From Actinobacteria bacterium UBA6100 (GTDB lineage Bacteria > Actinomycetota > Coriobacteriia > Anaerosomatales > Anaerosomataceae), in assembly GCA_002423585.1 (NCBI GenBank), contig DIWS01000012.1:62001-126000 (forward strand): a stretch of 64,000 nucleotides of DNA, given 5' to 3'. Shown here one piece after another: positions 1 through 7,893 of the stretch (its first letter is position 1; every line of letters starts with the position of its first letter). Under the pieces are notes generated by a model. It was not told where the DNA came from, did not search any database, and saw only the letters and a list, made by a program, of their open reading frames with translations. The position numbers and the translations under genes are program-made.

Positions 1-533
1 CGGCAGAACCGGGCGCCGTTGATGAGGCGAACGGCGCTGCCGGGACCTATCGTCAGGCCGGAGTCGCTCTTGAGTATGAAGACGGCCTCGGGGTCGCCCT
101 GCGCGTCGAGCGTGAGCGTGCCCGTGAGCGCGAGCGCGCCGCCCGAGCTGTAGACGCCGGGAGTCAGCGTAAGCCCGCTGAGTTCGGGGCTCGCGAGAGT
201 CGTCGTGACCTGTCGCGAGACCGCGTTGTCGTAGGCCGTGGTCCAGTCGGTCTGCGCCTGGATCGCAAGAGCGTCGTTCGAATGCATCGTTCCGGACACG
301 ACGCCCGGCGGAAACCCGGTGACCGCGGAACCCGGTGAGACTCCGATGTGTCCTGTGATCACACTGTTTCCGGTGTTGGTGATCGTCTGGCCGGCCAGGA
401 TGGCAAAGTCCTGGGCAGCCCCGAGCGGCACGGTCGGCTCTGCCGCCATACCTGTCGCAGGTGCGATCAGCGCGGCGACAAGCGAGAGTGCCAGTAGTAG
501 TGAGATCGAACGTACCCTCCTGCGCGTATTCAT
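1..533 (-). CDS. DUF3494 ice-binding-like secreted protein (C-terminus outside window)
   Basis: Reading leftward from the ATG at 531-533, the frame stays open to the window edge, giving 177 codons of an incomplete protein. It opens with a clear signal peptide: basic MNTRRRVRS, a hydrophobic stretch, then an Ala-rich cleavage region near residue 31. The mature part has the DUF3494 pattern: LGAAQDFAILAG, then TITNTGNSVITG, HIGVSPGSAVTGFPPG, then LTPGVYSSGGALALTG and the AVFILKSD strand. These residues form the capped beta-helix of ice-binding-like proteins. In many bacteria the family serves adhesion or unknown surface roles rather than freezing tolerance, so ice binding is only one possibility. 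Any C-terminal anchor or repeats lie outside the window. Confidence 0.85.
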   Translation of the reverse strand, partial: MNTRRRVRSISLLLALSLVAALIAPATGMAAEPTVPLGAAQDFAILAGQTITNTGNSVITGHIGVSPGSAVTGFPPGVVSGTMHSNDALAIQAQTDWTTAYDNAVSRQVTTTLASPELSGLTLTPGVYSSGGALALTGTLTLDAQGDPEAVFILKSDSGLTIGPGSAVRLINGARFC

Positions 534-602
534 GATCCTATCCACCCGTCAAGAACATCCAACCGTCCCGATGCCGCCGAGGGCATCGGAGCATCTCCTC
601 GG

Positions 603-1010
603 CTACTGAGCTGCCGTCGTGTCGTCCTGCTTCACTACCCGCTCTACCGTCTGAGCCTGCTCGCGCGGGCTCACGGCACGGATCAGCGCGACCAGCCCCC
701 ACGCCACCAGTGCGTAGACGGCGATAGCGACGAGCGAACTCCATTCGAAGACGGCTCCGCCGGCCTCCTGCGTGTCGAACAGCGCAGCGAACGGCGCCAC
801 AAAGACGCCGGACACTCCGTAGATCAGCTTCGCGAAGCCGGCCTCGGCGTTCGCGCCGAACAGCATGAGAGCGAAGCGGATCGCTATGAGTACCTCGATG
901 ACGCCGAAGACGAACATGACCACTCGGGATACGACCGTCTCCAGAGGTGCACGGACTTCCGTGTGGACCTGGCTGTGACGATCTGTCGATACCGCACTTG
1001 CGTTGACCAT
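603..1010 (-). CDS. YggT-family integral membrane protein
   Basis: This 135-residue protein has a soluble N-terminus of about 28 residues followed by hydrophobic segments around residues 30-52, 62-80 and 92-112, and a charged tail. The spacing, with FGVIEVLIAIRFALMLFGAN and an aromatic/Pro loop before FAALFD, resembles the YggT (YlmG) family of small membrane proteins. One member is linked to cell division or osmotic adaptation; the biochemical role is unknown. The ATG at 1008-1010 is preceded by an AGGGAAGTGAAG ribosome-binding stretch. The adjacent gene on the same strand is another tiny membrane protein. Confidence 0.7.
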   Translation of the reverse strand: MVNASAVSTDRHSQVHTEVRAPLETVVSRVVMFVFGVIEVLIAIRFALMLFGANAEAGFAKLIYGVSGVFVAPFAALFDTQEAGGAVFEWSSLVAIAVYALVAWGLVALIRAVSPREQAQTVERVVKQDDTTAAQ

Positions 1011-1082
1011 GGCACTTCACTTCCCTGTGTATGTGGTGAGAAGTCGGACGACCTCTCGGTCGCGCTCGTGGTCGCCTCCGAT

Positions 1083-1226
1083 CTACGACCTACGACCGGT
1101 GACCAGGTTGTACACGAGCACGATCAGCGCGATCACCAGCAGCGCGTGGATGAGGCTGCCGCCTATCTCGAAGCTGAAGCCCAGCAGCCAGAGGACTACC
1201 AGGATGACGAAGATGGTCCACAGCAT
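1083..1226 (-). CDS. lmo0937-type small hydrophobic protein
   Basis: A 47-residue protein made almost entirely of two hydrophobic helices (MLWTIFVILVVLWLLGFSF and ALLVIALIVLVYNLV) with a short basic end GRRS. Length and pattern match the lmo0937/DUF5670 family of very small membrane proteins of unknown function, often found near stress genes. The start at 1224-1226 is chosen because an excellent AAGGAGGAGAG sits just upstream; a longer reading to 1274 has no such site. It lies upstream of and codirectional with the YggT-like gene. Confidence 0.7.
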   Translation of the reverse strand: MLWTIFVILVVLWLLGFSFEIGGSLIHALLVIALIVLVYNLVTGRRS

Positions 1227-1301
1227 TTCTCTCTCCTCCTTGAGGCGCGCGTACGATAGATGCAGACCCGGCACTCCGGGCCAGCGTGCTGTCCGTCACT
1301 T

Positions 1302-1754
1302 CTAGCCCTCGCCTCCCTCTTGCTCACGAACGTCTGCCGCCAACGTGATGATCCGATCCGCCGTTTCCGGGGACATGGAGTACTTGAAGATGCCTGCATC
1401 GACGAAGTGCCGTGCCTCGAACGGCCAGCTTTTCATCGCGTAGCGACCGCGGACGCGCTTCTCGAACGGACCGAGCGAGGCGACGACCTGGCGTGCGGTC
1501 AGACCAGAGCTGAGGGAGATGTCTTTGATGGTGACCCACCCCGGTGATCCCTCGGCTACAGCGAGGAGGATCCGCCTCATCGCGGACGACGACTCGATGA
1601 ACATCCGATCGATCATCGATGGGGTCCAGACCTCCGAACGGCCGCCCCCGGTGACCTGATGCTCGGCAGATGGCCTGAACGGCTCTCGTGAGAGCAGTTC
1701 GTAGACTTCCTGAACGCGATCTACCGGGACCGGGACACTCACGAACTCGGGCAC
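1302..1754 (-). CDS. Conserved hypothetical protein with winged-helix-like region
   Basis: This 150-residue protein starts at a GTG (1752-1754) behind GAGAGGAG. I do not recognise a named family. The N-terminal VPVPVDRVQEVYELL resembles a short strand-helix module seen in actinobacterial hypotheticals. The middle (about residues 60-110) reads as a small helix-turn-helix: a helix with AMRRILLAVAEG, then WVTIKDISLSSGLTARQVVASLG. This could mean a transcription regulator or a modification-dependent binding domain, but nothing proves DNA binding. No membrane segment or catalytic motif is visible. The upstream gap contains the inverted GTTA/TAAC sequence at 1796-1811. Confidence 0.6.
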   Translation of the reverse strand: MPEFVSVPVPVDRVQEVYELLSREPFRPSAEHQVTGGGRSEVWTPSMIDRMFIESSSAMRRILLAVAEGSPGWVTIKDISLSSGLTARQVVASLGPFEKRVRGRYAMKSWPFEARHFVDAGIFKYSMSPETADRIITLAADVREQEGGEG

Positions 1755-1795
1755 CTTCGTCTCCTCTCCGGGGTTACGCTGTGTTCTTACCCGTA

Positions 1796-1811
1796 GTTAA
1801 CTATTGCTAAC
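1796..1811. promoter_or_regulatory. Small inverted repeat upstream of the 1302-1754 gene
   Basis: GTTA and TAAC half sites separated by eight bases lie 42 bp upstream of the GTG start of the hypothetical gene, in an AT-rich island of otherwise GC-rich sequence. Either an operator or part of the promoter is plausible; no partner is known. Confidence 0.25.
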
Positions 1812-1859
1812 CATAGTCTTACCGTCAGATACTGGCGGGTACGCGCGGTAAACAAGCAG

Positions 1860-1886
1860 AAGAGCCGCCCCAACGGGACGGCTCTT
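1860..1886 (-). terminator. Hairpin terminator after tRNA-Phe
   Basis: AAGAGCCG pairs with CGGCTCTT, extended by three G-C pairs past one mismatch, with a three-base loop. It lies 12 bp beyond the 3' end of the tRNA on the minus strand and is followed there by a T-rich stretch (CTGCTTGTTTA). Confidence 0.7.
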
Positions 1887-1898
1887 CGTTCACTTCTA

Positions 1899-1974
1899 TG
1901 GTGGCCAGAGACGGACTTGAACCGCCGACACGGGGATTTTCAGTCCCCTGCTCTACCAACTGAGCTACCTGGCC
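1899..1974 (-). tRNA. tRNA-Phe (anticodon GAA)
   Basis: The minus strand folds as a complete 76-nt tRNA with encoded CCA. The acceptor stem is GGCCAGG/TCTGGCC (including one G-T pair), the D arm is GCTCAGTTGGTAGAGC, and the anticodon stem GGGGA/TCCCC holds loop CTGAAAA with anticodon GAA. The T arm contains GGTTCAAGTCC. It has its own promoter and terminator and stands alone. Confidence 0.97.
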
Positions 1975-1989
1975 GGGTGGTGCTGCAAG

Positions 1990-2018
1990 AGAGTACCCAA
2001 CGCCCGGTTCGAACGCAA
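1990..2018 (-). promoter_or_regulatory. Promoter of tRNA-Phe
   Basis: On the minus strand, TTGCGT (2013-2018) and TACTCT (1990-1995) are separated by exactly 17 bp, with the -10 box ending 15 bp before the tRNA 5' end. This is a good sigma-70-type arrangement in the short gap below the receiver gene. Confidence 0.6.
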
Positions 2019-2037
2019 GCGTCACGCGCGCTGCGCG

Positions 2038-2406
2038 CTACTCCCCGAGCAGGCGCCGCACGAGCGCCAACAGCCCGTCGGCGTCCACCGGCTTGGTGAC
2101 GAACTCATCACAACCGGCATCCACCGCACGCTGCTCGTCTCTCCGCATGGAGTGCGCTGTGAGCGCCACCAGCGGGATATCGCGGAGACGCTCGTTCGCC
2201 TTGATCCGCCGGGTAGCCTCGTAACCGTCGACCTTCGGCAGCTGCATGTCCATCAGGATGAGGTCGGGAGCATCGCCCTCGAGCATCTCGAGTGCCTCTG
2301 CGCCATCCTCGGCGACGCTGAGCTCGTACCCCTGCTGCTCGAGCAGGAACGACACGAGATACCGGTTCTGCGGATTGTCCTCAACGATGAGGATGCGCTT
2401 GCTCAT
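2038..2406 (-). CDS. Stand-alone response regulator receiver protein
   Basis: A 122-residue single-domain CheY-like protein. The acidic pocket is IVEDN (E9, D10), the phospho-acceptor is D53 in LILMDMQLP, the switch residue is in ALTAHS, and the conserved lysine is K105 in FVTKP. There is no output domain, so it probably passes phosphate on or binds a partner, as in Spo0F/DivK-type or hybrid-kinase systems. It resembles receivers with VEDNPQNRYL starts that pair with large hybrid kinases. The ATG at 2404-2406 has AGAGGAA upstream and a TACAAT -10 box at 2436-2441. No kinase is adjacent; the nearest one here is at 58972-62025. Confidence 0.92.
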   Translation of the reverse strand: MSKRILIVEDNPQNRYLVSFLLEQQGYELSVAEDGAEALEMLEGDAPDLILMDMQLPKVDGYEATRRIKANERLRDIPLVALTAHSMRRDEQRAVDAGCDEFVTKPVDADGLLALVRRLLGE

Positions 2407-2435
2407 GACGTTCCTCTCTGTGCCGCCCTCAGACG

Positions 2436-2441
2436 ATTGTA
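2436..2441 (-). promoter_or_regulatory. -10 box of the receiver gene
   Basis: TACAAT on the minus strand, 30 bp upstream of the receiver ATG, in the 64-bp gap below the amidohydrolase. No convincing -35 box is visible, so this may be an extended or activator-dependent promoter. Confidence 0.4.
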
Positions 2442-2470
2442 CCCTCCCGGCTCCGATACGCAGCCGGCGC

Positions 2471-3274
2471 TTACGAGATATCCAGAAGGCGCTCCGCGTT
2501 CCCGCCGAGGACATCGGTGAGTTCAGCCGGGGTGAGCCCCAGCCGTGAGATATGGGCGATCTGTTCCCGCACGTCGGTCCACGGCCCGTCCGAGCCGAAC
2601 AGCACCTTCTCCGGACCATGACTACGGATGAGCGCGAGCAGCTCGTCATCGGGCAGATTGCCGGGCACGTATGCGGTGTCCAGGTAGACATCTCGTCCGC
2701 AGAGCTGATCGCACACCTCGCCCCAGAACTGGTAGCCGCCCATATGCGCGAGCACACAGGTGAGATCCGGGTAGGCGTCGAGCATACGAGCGAAGTGTGC
2801 GGGCCTCGCCTCGAATCCCGACTCCACCATGTCCCGTCCGGCGTGGAACAGCACGATGAGGCCCGATTCGATGAGCGCCCGATAGATGGGCGCCATCCGC
2901 GGCTCGTCGGGCAGGAAGTCTTGGTTGCGGGAGTGCATCTTGATGCCGCGGATGCCGTGACCGGCGAGGCGCGCGATCTCGGCCGCGGGATCCGGGAAGT
3001 CAGGATGCATCGCGCCGAAGGGGATGATCCGCTCGCGGGGAAGCGAGATGATCCAGTCGTTGATCGTGGTCACCTGCGACGGCTTCGTCGCCACCGGGGC
3101 GACGACCGAGCGATCCACGCCCGCGCGGTCCATCGCCTCGATGAGCCCGGCGATCGTACCGTCGTAGTGCGCGGTGACGCCACCGCCGGTGTTGGCGACA
3201 GCGACGATCGAGGGTATCGCCTTCGGGGCGAGCGCGTCGGTGAACGCGTGCGTATGGACGTCGATGATGCTCAA
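2471..3274 (-). CDS. Amidohydrolase family metal-dependent hydrolase
   Basis: A 267-residue TIM-barrel protein of the amidohydrolase-2 type (decarboxylase/hydrolase group). Metal-binding candidates are visible in order: the HTH of IDVHTHAF at the N-terminus, H in KMHSRN, H in VLFHAG, H in VLAHMGG, and the late D in FGSDGPW. I chose the TTG at 3272-3274 because AGGAG lies six bases upstream and the metal motif follows within seven residues; longer readings add low-complexity sequence. The substrate cannot be read from sequence. Relatives act on small aromatic or cyclic carboxylates. It is divergent from the PadR gene. Confidence 0.85.
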   Translation of the reverse strand: MSIIDVHTHAFTDALAPKAIPSIVAVANTGGGVTAHYDGTIAGLIEAMDRAGVDRSVVAPVATKPSQVTTINDWIISLPRERIIPFGAMHPDFPDPAAEIARLAGHGIRGIKMHSRNQDFLPDEPRMAPIYRALIESGLIVLFHAGRDMVESGFEARPAHFARMLDAYPDLTCVLAHMGGYQFWGEVCDQLCGRDVYLDTAYVPGNLPDDELLALIRSHGPEKVLFGSDGPWTDVREQIAHISRLGLTPAELTDVLGGNAERLLDIS

Positions 3275-3335
3275 AGGCCGACTCCTGTCGTGCTCGGCGG
3301 CACCCCGCAGTCTACCCCACCTGCCATCTGGCGGC

Positions 3336-3376
3336 TTGCGAATACCTCGCAATGCCTGGTACTGTCTATTGCATAG
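3336..3376 (+). promoter_or_regulatory. Candidate promoter and operator of the padR gene
   Basis: TTGCGA (3336-3341) and TACTGT (3360-3365) are 18 bp apart. Directly behind them lies CTAT-TGC-ATAG (3366-3376), a perfect short palindrome, about 17 bp before the ATG. An autoregulating PadR dimer could bind here; this is inferred from position and symmetry only. Confidence 0.35.
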
Positions 3377-3393
3377 TATCGTCGCGAGACAGG

Positions 3394-3765
3394 ATGCATG
3401 TGCCCAAGCGCGCACAACCGACGGCCGCCGATGACTTCGCCTCTTGGTCGACCCAGTTGCGCAAGGGCATCGTCGAGCTGATGATCCTCAGCCTCGTCGA
3501 CCGCGAGCAGCTCTACGGCTACGCCATCGTCCGCGAGCTCAAGGAACGCGGCGGCCTGGCGGCCGGCGAGGGGACCGTCTACCCCGTCCTGCGGCGCCTG
3601 GAGTCCGACGGGCTCGTCTCGGCAGCATGGTCGGACGAGGGGCCCGCGGGGCCTCGCAAGTACTACCGGATCACCGACGACGGCCGCGCATTCCTTGAGC
3701 GCGCCTGGGCGGAGTGGGACACCGTATCGTCAGCAATGGGGGATCTGAGGGGCGAGAAGCGATGA
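3394..3765 (+). CDS. PadR-family transcriptional regulator
   Basis: A 123-residue PadR winged-helix repressor. The typical signature runs from LRKGIVELMILSLV through LYGYAIVRELKER, the wing-side GEGTVYPVLRRLE, and GPRKYYRITDDGRAFLE. PadR proteins bind small molecules through the C-terminal helix and repress adjacent membrane or efflux genes. I prefer the ATG at 3394 over the upstream one at 3352 because it lies below the candidate promoter and skips a poorly conserved leader. The stop overlaps the next start (ATGA), so it is co-transcribed with the HAAS/RDD protein, a usual PadR partner. Confidence 0.92.
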   Translation: MHVPKRAQPTAADDFASWSTQLRKGIVELMILSLVDREQLYGYAIVRELKERGGLAAGEGTVYPVLRRLESDGLVSAAWSDEGPAGPRKYYRITDDGRAFLERAWAEWDTVSSAMGDLRGEKR

Positions 3766-4535
3766 CCGAAACGGAGCATAGCGAGGTCCAGCGATACCTG
3801 CAGAGCGTGCGCAGCGGTCTGCGCGGCCTGCCGAAAGCCGACATCGAGGACACCGTCGAGGAGATACGCACGCACCTGTTCGAGGAGATCGGCGAACGCG
3901 GCGACGCGGCTGCGGTGCTCGCAGACTTCGGCGATGCCGCCGAGGTGGCCTCCGAGATCGTCGAACGTCGCCTCCGGCCGGAGGAGGGACGGCCCGTGCC
4001 GCCGGCTTCACTCGGTCGCCGCTATAGCGCCTGGGCCACCGATGTGGTGGTGGGCTTCGGCCCGATGCTGCTCGTGCCCACGTCGATCGCGTTCGCAGCG
4101 CTCGCGATCCTGGGCTTCGGCGATTCGATCTTCGCACCGGTGTGGATCCAGCTTGCCGAACATGTGGCGTACTGGTGGCTTACCGCGCTCGGCTACACCG
4201 GGCTCATCGTGCCCGAACCCGTGCCCATGCTGCAGCTCATCATGGGAGGCCTGCTCCTCATCTGGGCGGCGTTCTACTGGCTCGTGCTGCGCCGGGGCCT
4301 GTCGAGGAGCCTCGGCATGTGGATGACCGGCCTCAGGGCCGTGCGCCTCGACGACGATCGCATCGTGGTGCGCGAGCGCGACATCGCCCAGGACCCGCCG
4401 CCTCTCGGCGCCGACCGGGCCCGCTGGTGGATCCTCGTGGTGGCGATCCCCGTCGGCTGCCTGTGCATCGTGCAGCTGCTCTACTACCTGTGGATGTGCA
4501 TCGGGCCGTTCCTGCCGCCGCGCATCCTGGGCTGA
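3762..4535 (+). CDS. HAAS/DUF1700 plus RDD-like membrane protein
   Basis: This 257-residue protein begins with a HAAS-type helical domain (about residues 1-70: VQRYLQSVRSGLRGLP and IRTHLFEEIGERG, then VLADFGDAAEVA). After a Pro-rich linker there are about four membrane helices, including RYSAWATDVVVGFGPMLLVP and LIMGGLLLIWAAFYWLVLRR, with the RDD-like loop SRSLGMWMTGLRAVR. HAAS domains are standard partners of PadR regulators and are thought to sense or relay signals at the membrane; the transport or sensing role here is not known. The ATG overlaps the padR stop. Confidence 0.85.
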   Translation: MTETEHSEVQRYLQSVRSGLRGLPKADIEDTVEEIRTHLFEEIGERGDAAAVLADFGDAAEVASEIVERRLRPEEGRPVPPASLGRRYSAWATDVVVGFGPMLLVPTSIAFAALAILGFGDSIFAPVWIQLAEHVAYWWLTALGYTGLIVPEPVPMLQLIMGGLLLIWAAFYWLVLRRGLSRSLGMWMTGLRAVRLDDDRIVVRERDIAQDPPPLGADRARWWILVVAIPVGCLCIVQLLYYLWMCIGPFLPPRILG

Positions 4536-4543
4536 ACGCACCC

Positions 4544-4678
4544 CTACTCGTCGTCAAGCTCCGCCTGTGCGGCCTTCTTGGCCTTCATGTTCTCCATGAT
4601 CTTGCCCCACACCTTGAGCTTGAGGTAGCCGATACCCGCCACGGCCACCACGATCAGCGCCCACCAGTACCACTCCAT
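4544..4678 (-). CDS. Small single-pass membrane protein at the end of the exporter operon
   Basis: A 44-residue protein with one N-terminal membrane helix (YWWALIVVAVAGIGYLKLKVW) and a charged tail rich in Lys, Ala and Asp. A near-perfect GAAGGAGGT lies six bases before the ATG, which supports translation. It is 28 bp downstream of the second ABC-2 permease and is probably the last gene of that operon. No family is recognised; it may be a small subunit or stabiliser of the exporter. It converges on the RDD gene. Confidence 0.65.
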   Translation of the reverse strand: MEWYWWALIVVAVAGIGYLKLKVWGKIMENMKAKKAAQAELDDE

Positions 4679-4706
4679 CACGCGACCTCCTTCAAGGTAC
4701 GCAGCA

Positions 4707-5771
4707 TCACTGCCCCGCCATCTGCGCCTGCATACGTTTCGCGAGCCACCACGCGAGCACGCCGAGCGCTGCCGTGATGCCGAGCGCGACCGCAAGCTCG
4801 CTCCACACGGTGGTCACGGACTCGCCCATCACCGACACCTGCCAGATCGGCTCGATGATCCAGTAGAGCGGGAAGAGCTTGGCGATCCACTGCGGCCAGT
4901 CGGGGAAGATGTAGAACACCGCCGGCGCGAACAGGAATATGCCCGCCCCTTTCACGATGCCGAACATCATCGCGGAGTCCTTGGCGAACACACCCACGAC
5001 CACGCCGAGCATGGCCGAGAGCATCGCCGCGATGACCACAACCAGGACGACCTCGGCCCAGTTGCTGCCCATCGCGCCGTTCATCGCAAGCGACGCCACG
5101 CCCATCACCGACGCAAGGATCACGCCGAACAACCACTTGGCTGCGAGCACCTCGGCGGACTTCACGGGCGTGACGAGGATCGCCGTGAGCGTGCCCTGCT
5201 CCTTCTCCTCGACGATGTTGGAGCCGGGCACGAACAACCCCGCGATCACCAGCGCGTAGAAGACGATGACCGGGATCAGGCGGATCGAGATGGGAAGTCC
5301 CGCCTCCCCGAAGTCGACGATGTCCACCATCACCGGCGCCTCGCTCCCCTCGAGTTCGCGCACGAGATCGAGGGTGGTCACCGTAAGGATGATGCGGTTC
5401 GAGGCGTAACTCTCGCCGCCGATGAAGAACTGGAGCACCGGTTTCTCGCCACCCTTCACGGCCTCGTCAAAGCCCTCGGGGAGGATGAGCCCCGCGTCGA
5501 GATCGTTAGCCTCGACCTGCCGTTTCAGTTCGGCCTCATCATCGAGCATGGTGAGCTCGATGCCCTCCATGTCCTCGACACCTGCGGTTATGGCCGAATC
5601 GCCCTCGTCCACGATCCCGAGCCGCGGTTCGGGATCGAAGAGCGAGCCGAACGCCACCTGCAGGATCACGGTGAGCGCCACCGGCAGCACGATCGCCCAC
5701 AGGAAGATCGGCGAGCGCGGTCCAAGCGCGAGGTCCTTGCGCAGGACCTTCCATATGCGAGAGAGACTCAT
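4707..5771 (-). CDS. ABC-2 type transporter permease (second subunit)
   Basis: A 354-residue permease of the NatB/ABC2_membrane_3 type. A cytoplasmic start (RIWKVLRKDLALGPRSP) leads into the first helix, then a large outside domain of about 150 residues. The remaining five helices end in a basic tail. The characteristic VEEKEQGTLTAILVTPV loop precedes the membrane core. Start ATG 5769-5771 overlaps the stop of the first permease, implying translational coupling and a heterodimer. The substrate is unknown; related systems export sodium, lipids or drugs. Confidence 0.9.
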   Translation of the reverse strand: MSLSRIWKVLRKDLALGPRSPIFLWAIVLPVALTVILQVAFGSLFDPEPRLGIVDEGDSAITAGVEDMEGIELTMLDDEAELKRQVEANDLDAGLILPEGFDEAVKGGEKPVLQFFIGGESYASNRIILTVTTLDLVRELEGSEAPVMVDIVDFGEAGLPISIRLIPVIVFYALVIAGLFVPGSNIVEEKEQGTLTAILVTPVKSAEVLAAKWLFGVILASVMGVASLAMNGAMGSNWAEVVLVVVIAAMLSAMLGVVVGVFAKDSAMMFGIVKGAGIFLFAPAVFYIFPDWPQWIAKLFPLYWIIEPIWQVSVMGESVTTVWSELAVALGITAALGVLAWWLAKRMQAQMAGQ

Positions 5772-7015
5772 AGCGACTCCACCTTCCGCTTGAGTGCGAT
5801 GAGGCCGGCGCCGTAGAGCACCACAAGCCAGACCGCTGCATAGGCAAGCGACCCCCACGAGTCAGACCAGGTGGCACCGTAGACCGTCGATTGGACGAGC
5901 ACGTCGATGATCGGGTACGTGGGGATGATGCGCACCCAGGGCGCCACCGATCCCGGGAACATGATCGAGAACGTGGGGATGAGCAGCGGGATGGTGAACA
6001 GAAGCGCGTAAAACAGCTGGCCCATGAAGTCCTTGCCCGCCGAGCCGACGAACATCGCGACACCGGTGAACATGATCGCGCCCATGAGCAGCACGACGAG
6101 CAAGAGCGACCAGTTCTCGGCGGTCATCCCGCCGATGAGCGCCAGCATGATGAGCGCCTGCGAGAGCGACAGGGCCGTGCCGAAGATCGTCTTGGCCGCG
6201 AGGAAGTCGCCCACCTTCGCCGGCGTCACGAGCACGGCGGTCACCGTGCGTTGGAGCACCTCGGTCGAGACGAGCGAAGCCATGGAGAACGTCTCCATGA
6301 GCAGGATCATGAAGAGCAGCAGCGGACGCGTCTTCTCCTGCAGCGTCACCTGATCGCCCGAGCGGTCCTGTCCGAGGACGATGGACTCCTCGGCAGGCAG
6401 GTCGACGGGCAACTCCTTGCCGGCGAGCTGATAGGCGGCCTCGCGGACGAACGAGCGCATCGCGCCCTTGATCTCCTCGGGCACGCCCGCGTCGGAGTAG
6501 ACGGTGACGGTGATGTCGTCCTCGCCGGTGGCGACATCTGAGATGAAGCCGGCCGGGAAAGCGATACCGATGTCCACGTTCACGCGTTCGGCATCGTCGG
6601 GCTTGTCCTCGTCGGCCTCCTTGTCGCGAAAGACGAACTCGCCGCCCTCGGTCTGCCAGGCCTCGACGGTGCCCTCGATGACGCCGGTCATCTCCTCCTC
6701 GTCCTCGAACTCGAGGAGGAGCAGGCCCTCCTGCTCGCCGGTAAGATCGGCCTCGTCGAGCTCGGCGAGTTGTTCCTCTGTGGCGCCGAGGTCACGGAGC
6801 GCGTCTTTGCCCTCCTCGACCAGAACCGAGACCGGCGGTGAGACCGCGAGAGTGATGGTCTCGTCCACGGAATCGGGCAGAGCGCGGAAGACGATCGGCA
6901 CCGCGATCAGCACCAGCAGCGTCAGCAGCAGGTACACGGTATCGCGGGAGTAGGCCTTGAACTCCTTCTTGAGTAGCGCCCCGATGATCGCGGGGCGCGA
7001 CACGGTACGGCTCAT
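5768..7015 (-). CDS. ABC-2 type transporter permease (first subunit)
   Basis: A 415-residue permease homologous to its downstream neighbour. It has an N-terminal helix (about 27-45), a very acidic extracytoplasmic domain (residues about 50-220, with runs such as EFEDEEE and DKEADEDKPDD), and a C-terminal core of five or six helices with LQRTVTAVLVTPAKVG. The acid-rich loop is unusual and might bind cations or basic peptides, which would fit a NatAB-like cation exporter; this is inference. It overlaps the ATPase stop by four bases and its partner's start by four. Confidence 0.9.
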   Translation of the reverse strand: MSRTVSRPAIIGALLKKEFKAYSRDTVYLLLTLLVLIAVPIVFRALPDSVDETITLAVSPPVSVLVEEGKDALRDLGATEEQLAELDEADLTGEQEGLLLLEFEDEEEMTGVIEGTVEAWQTEGGEFVFRDKEADEDKPDDAERVNVDIGIAFPAGFISDVATGEDDITVTVYSDAGVPEEIKGAMRSFVREAAYQLAGKELPVDLPAEESIVLGQDRSGDQVTLQEKTRPLLLFMILLMETFSMASLVSTEVLQRTVTAVLVTPAKVGDFLAAKTIFGTALSLSQALIMLALIGGMTAENWSLLLVVLLMGAIMFTGVAMFVGSAGKDFMGQLFYALLFTIPLLIPTFSIMFPGSVAPWVRIIPTYPIIDVLVQSTVYGATWSDSWGSLAYAAVWLVVLYGAGLIALKRKVESL

Positions 7016-7893
7016 CCCTCAAGCCCCCTACCGGTCAGCTGGATGAAGATCTGCTCCAGCGTCGCTTCCTCGGTGTGGATGGTCATGAGATCGGGGCTGG
7101 CGGCGAGTTCCGCGAGCCGCGATGACGACCCATCGCCGTCGAGTGGGAGGATCTCTTCTCGCACGCCATCGCCATCGCGCAGACGCACCTTCACCGAGCG
7201 GGTGCCGTACTTGAGTTTCAGGTTCTCGGCCGAGTCGAGCGCCACGATCTCGCCCTCGTTGATGAAGGCCACGCGGTCGGAGAGCTCGTCGGCCTCGAAC
7301 ATGTCATGGGTGGTGAGGAGGACCGCCGCACCGCGCTCGGCCTCCTCTCGGATGGTCCTGCGGATGGCCGCCGAGGTGACCGGGTCGAGCCCGTCGGTGG
7401 GCTCGTCCAAGAAGAGCACGTCGGGCTTGTTGATGAACGCACGGGAGATCATCATGCGCTGCCGCATACCTTTGGAGAACGTCTTCACGCGGTCCTTCGC
7501 GCGATCGGCGAGACCCACGCGCCGGAGCACTCCTTCGGCGTCGGCGTCCTTGATGCCGTAGAGGCTTGCGAAGAACTCGAGGTTCTCCCTGGCCGACATG
7601 TTGATGTAGAGGTTCTTCTCCTCGAAGCAGACACCGATACGCGCCTGAAGCTCCGGGTTGTCGGTGGCAACGTCGATGCCGAGCACGCGCGCCACGCCGG
7701 CCTTCGGTGTGAGCTGCCCGGTGAGCATCTTGATCGTGGTGGATTTGCCCGCGCCGTTGGGGCCGAGGAAGCCGAGGATCTGACCGGGCTGCACCTCGAA
7801 GTCGATCCCCTTCACCGCCTCGAGATCACCGTAGCTGTACCGGAGCCCCTCGACCTGGATGGCCGCTCCGCTTCCTGTCGTGACCTCTGTCAT
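7012..7893 (-). CDS. ABC transporter ATP-binding protein (exporter)
   Basis: A 293-residue ATPase of the DRA/NatA type. Walker A is GPNGAGKST, the signature is FSKGMRQRM (in place of LSGGQ, common in this subfamily), Walker B is VLFLDEPTDGLDP, and the switch histidine is in LTTHDM. The C-terminal extension of about 70 residues fits ABC-2 exporters. It lies between the GbsR regulator and the two permeases with four-base overlaps on both sides, so the four proteins are made as one operon. Confidence 0.95.
   Translation of the reverse strand: MTEVTTGSGAAIQVEGLRYSYGDLEAVKGIDFEVQPGQILGFLGPNGAGKSTTIKMLTGQLTPKAGVARVLGIDVATDNPELQARIGVCFEEKNLYINMSARENLEFFASLYGIKDADAEGVLRRVGLADRAKDRVKTFSKGMRQRMMISRAFINKPDVLFLDEPTDGLDPVTSAAIRRTIREEAERGAAVLLTTHDMFEADELSDRVAFINEGEIVALDSAENLKLKYGTRSVKVRLRDGDGVREEILPLDGDGSSSRLAELAASPDLMTIHTEEATLEQIFIQLTGRGLEG

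Noticed and set aside
2407..2757. N-terminal extension of the receiver protein
   Set aside because: It has Arg/Ser/Cys low complexity, antisense to nothing but in the wrong frame of the amidohydrolase. A good Shine-Dalgarno and -10 box are at the short start.
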